Assembly (NCBI RefSeq): GCF_030996345.1
Contig: NZ_CP118747.1
Location: 1-64,000 of the forward strand
Length of the DNA stretch: 64,000 nucleotides
Direction of reading: 5' to 3'
Source: Acidithiobacillus sp. AMEEHan
GTDB lineage: Bacteria; Pseudomonadota; Gammaproteobacteria; Acidithiobacillales; Acidithiobacillaceae
Part shown: piece after piece, positions 61,959-64,000 of the stretch
How positions within the stretch are numbered: position 1 is the first letter of the stretch
Layout: every line of letters begins with the position of its first letter
Program-made: the position numbers and the translations under genes
The notes under the pieces: model-generated
What the model was told of the DNA's origin: nothing
Seen by the model: only the letters and a program-made list of their open reading frames with translations
Database searches by the model: none

Positions 61959-62737
61959 TGTTCTCCAGTTTTCTCCTGCACACCTGGATTGCCGCTACGC
62001 TGCTTGCCATTGCCGCCGGCAGCCTCGGTTACTTCGTCGTTCTCCGGCGCAGTGCCTTTGCCGCCCATGCCTTGCCGCTTGCCGCCTTTCCCGGCGGCGC
62101 CCTGGCCAGCCTATTCGGCTTTGCTCCCCTCTGGGGGCTGGGCAGCTTTGCCATCATCGGCGTCCTGTTTCTTCGCATTTTTTCTCGTCTGGGACGTCGC
62201 GATGTAGCAATGGGGCTGCTGCTGAGCAGTTTTCTTGCCCTGGGCGGATTGTTCCTGAGCCTCGGTCGGGAATATGCTGCGCGGGTCTACGGCCTCCTCT
62301 TTGGCGAAGTGCTGGGAATCTCCGCTGCCAGTCTCTTGCCTCTGGGCCTGCTCGTCAGCGTCGTATTGCTGCTGCTCCTTTGGCAGTTTCCCACCTTGCT
62401 TCTGGAATCCACCCAGGCCGAGCTTGCAAACGCACGCGCCATCTCCAGCGCACATATGGAGTGGTTTTTTCTGCTTCTCCTGGCCCTGGTCAGCGCCGCT
62501 GCGGTGCCAGTCGTCGGTACCTTGCTGGTGTTCACCCTGTTGGTGAGTCCCGCCGCAGCCGCCCAACGGCTGTCACGCCGCCCGTATCTCGCCTGGGGGC
62601 TCGCCATCCTCTTTGCCGAGCTTCTGAGTTGGTCATCCATTGCCCTATCCTACTGGTCGAACTGGCCGTTGAGTTTTTTTGTTGGCGTTCAAGGGGCGGC
62701 ACTCTTTCTGTTCAGTCGCATCTTTGCCCGGAGTTGA
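61958..62737 (+). CDS. Metal ABC transporter permease 2 (ABC-3 family)
   Basis: 259 residues, similar topology to permease 1 (YFVVLRRSAFAAHALPLAAF, YGLLFGEVLGISAASLLPLG, VVGTLLVFTLLVSPAAAAQR). Two different permeases beside one ATPase suggest a heterodimeric membrane domain. No periplasmic binding-protein gene is seen before or after in the window. Confidence 0.85.
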   Translation: MFSSFLLHTWIAATLLAIAAGSLGYFVVLRRSAFAAHALPLAAFPGGALASLFGFAPLWGLGSFAIIGVLFLRIFSRLGRRDVAMGLLLSSFLALGGLFLSLGREYAARVYGLLFGEVLGISAASLLPLGLLVSVVLLLLLWQFPTLLLESTQAELANARAISSAHMEWFFLLLLALVSAAAVPVVGTLLVFTLLVSPAAAAQRLSRRPYLAWGLAILFAELLSWSSIALSYWSNWPLSFFVGVQGAALFLFSRIFARS

Positions 62738-62818
62738 GCGGCTTCCCTCCTCGCTCGCGAGGTGGCATCATCTACGGCCATCGAGAGAAAGAGTACGAAC
62801 GCGCTATCGAGGGAAGTC

Positions 62819-63187
62819 ATGAGCACAACCGGCAGTAAACGACCCGATCGCTTCATCATCAGCGGTGCCCTGCATGGCGTCACTCCGGAAGCACGCAAGA
62901 AGCTGGAAGAATTCGAAAAACTCGGGGGGCATGTCGACTATCTGCCGGAAAAGGCCCTTGCCCTGATCCAGTATGATGGCCGTTGCGGTGCGGAACTGGA
63001 GGAACATATGGTGGCGGTGCTGCAGCAGGCCGGCGCCTCCTGTGAATCGCATGGCGTCATTTGCCACGGGAAAGACCATTGTGAACCCCTGAACCTGCAT
63101 GTCGGGCCCTTGGCGCAGGATCATCCCCGCCGAGGAGAGTCGCTCAGCAAACACCTTGGACGCTGGCTACACCTCAAGCAAAAGTAA
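62819..63187 (+). CDS. Conserved-looking small protein of unknown function
   Basis: 122 residues from ATG at 62,819, with GAGGGAAG upstream; the frame is open to 62,762. Not recognised. It contains ISGALHGVTPEARKKLEEFE and a C-terminal half with three cysteines and several histidines (CESHGVICHGKDHCEP), which could bind metal. No signal peptide or membrane segment. It lies between the metal transporter and a cell-wall hydrolase. Confidence 0.65.
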   Translation: MSTTGSKRPDRFIISGALHGVTPEARKKLEEFEKLGGHVDYLPEKALALIQYDGRCGAELEEHMVAVLQQAGASCESHGVICHGKDHCEPLNLHVGPLAQDHPRRGESLSKHLGRWLHLKQK

Positions 63188-63196
63188 GTAACAACC

Positions 63197-64000
63197 ATGC
63201 GGCTGCGTCACTGGTTTGGGGCAGGACTGCTGTTCTTCTCCGGTGTTGTCCACGGCGCCCTCAGCCCGCAACAGGATCAATTGCTGCAACAAGCCGCAGA
63301 TGCCTTCGCCCAAGGGAATTACCAGCCCGCTGCCGCTGCATTGCCCCAGCTCGCGCATACCTACATGGGCCCTTGGGTTGCCTACTGGTCCCTGCAGCCG
63401 CGATTGCAAACCCTGAAAGCCGCACAATTCCAGACCTTCTCCCAGGAATTTCTGCATGGCGCCGCCTACCTGTTGCTGCGCCGACAATGGCTACTGGAAT
63501 TGGGAAAGCGTCGGGATTGGCAGACCTTTGCCGAGGTCTACCGGGCCGGTCCCGCGCCGAAAAACCTCAGTGCCCGTTGTTATGCGGCGCACAATCCATT
63601 GCTCCAGACCGGCGATCCTGCAACCCTATGGGAAGCAGCATCGGCAAGCAATGGCGCCTGCAACCGGATGGCACAGACGGCTCTTGGCCAAGGGCAAATC
63701 CCACAGACGCTGCTCTGGCACAAACTGGCGGAGATGATCCTTGGCGGCCATCTCCACAGCGCCATGACTTTCGCCAGTTTTCTTCCCGGCAATGCGGCGT
63801 CGGCGGTAAAAAATATCCTGCAAAGCCCCGGTGCCTGGCTGGCAAGCCAGGGCGGCAGCGCGCAACAGATCTATGGTCCCGACGTCGGCGCCGAGCTGCT
63901 GCATCTCACTCTGCTCGCGATGCTGCCAAACGACTCCGCGCTCGCGGTAGCCCAAAGCGAAACCCTGCCGGGCCTTCTGCCTGCGCAGCGCGCTTCCATA
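63197..64000 (+). CDS. slt: Soluble lytic murein transglycosylase, N-terminal part (cut by window end)
   Basis: 268 codons from ATG at 63,197, open to the last base. Signal peptide (RLRHWFGAGLLFFSGVVHGA) leads to the periplasm. The alpha-superhelical U-domain is recognisable: LLQQAADAFAQGNYQPAAAA, YWSLQPRLQTLKAAQFQTFS, FLHGAAYLLLRRQWLLELGK, RCYAAHNPLLQ. The catalytic SLT domain should follow beyond the window. Cleaves peptidoglycan glycosidic bonds to give anhydromuropeptides. Confidence 0.8.
   Translation, partial: MRLRHWFGAGLLFFSGVVHGALSPQQDQLLQQAADAFAQGNYQPAAAALPQLAHTYMGPWVAYWSLQPRLQTLKAAQFQTFSQEFLHGAAYLLLRRQWLLELGKRRDWQTFAEVYRAGPAPKNLSARCYAAHNPLLQTGDPATLWEAASASNGACNRMAQTALGQGQIPQTLLWHKLAEMILGGHLHSAMTFASFLPGNAASAVKNILQSPGAWLASQGGSAQQIYGPDVGAELLHLTLLAMLPNDSALAVAQSETLPGLLPAQRASI

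Overview
The window looks like chromosome from a GC-rich, motile, Gram-negative proteobacterium. The best guess is Acidithiobacillus or a close relative. The reasons are three copies of an ISL3-family IS of about 1.3 kb (the size of ISAfe1, from memory), a Tn7-type transposon, and a polar-type flagellar gene set (flrABC, fliEFGH, flgA-L, motD, cheYZA) combined with csrA-fliW. The genus is inference; no rRNA or taxonomic marker is present.

Layout. (1) 1-10,418: right-hand part of a Tn7-like transposon with tnsA, B, C, D, E in the canonical order and all on the minus strand, four 20-bp TnsB-type repeats at its right end, and a decayed cargo margin (methylase and leuC remnants). The left end is outside the window. 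tnsD is split by an IS and tnsA carries an apparent 1-bp frameshift. (2) 10,310-22,889: minus-strand flagellar genes fliH, fliG, fliF, fliE, flrC, flrB, flrA, an atypical PilZ gene, fliS, fliD, flaG, fliC. (3) 23,210-29,813: one very large ORF (methyltransferase plus several glycosyltransferase domains, probably acting on flagellin), cut in two by IS copy 2; its 5' third is AT-rich and looks acquired. (4) 29,842-42,082: flgBCDEFGHIJ, a FlgN-like gene, flgK and flgL on the minus strand; flgD is split by IS copy 3 and flgK has an apparent 1-bp frameshift. (5) 42,341-54,822: flgA, flgM, flgN, csrA, fliW, a divergent ycgR-like gene, motD, a SPOR protein, then a chemotaxis operon cheY-cheZ-cheA-unknown-ODP-like sensor-soluble receptor-cheV-soluble receptor. 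(6) 54,829-64,000: two small membrane proteins, a phosphohexomutase, an ABC ATPase with a permease-CPBP fusion, a zinc/manganese-type ABC transporter with two permeases, an unknown small protein and the start of a soluble lytic transglycosylase.

Regulation visible in the sequence: sigma-54 (-24/-12) promoters precede fliE, flgB and flgA, fitting FlrA/FlrC control of rod, ring and hook genes. Sigma-28-like promoters precede fliC, flgM and cheY. The fliC leader has a hairpin with GGA in its loop plus a GGA in the Shine-Dalgarno sequence, which with csrA-fliW in the same cluster predicts a FliW-CsrA-flagellin feedback circuit.

The main story is mobile-element damage to a flagellar cluster: the Tn7-like element abuts the 3' end of fliH (separating it from the expected fliI), flgD and the glycosylation gene are IS-interrupted, and flgK is frameshifted. 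As read, this strain would be expected to be non-motile. The two single-base frameshifts could be sequencing errors; the three IS insertions have clean 8-bp duplications and look real.
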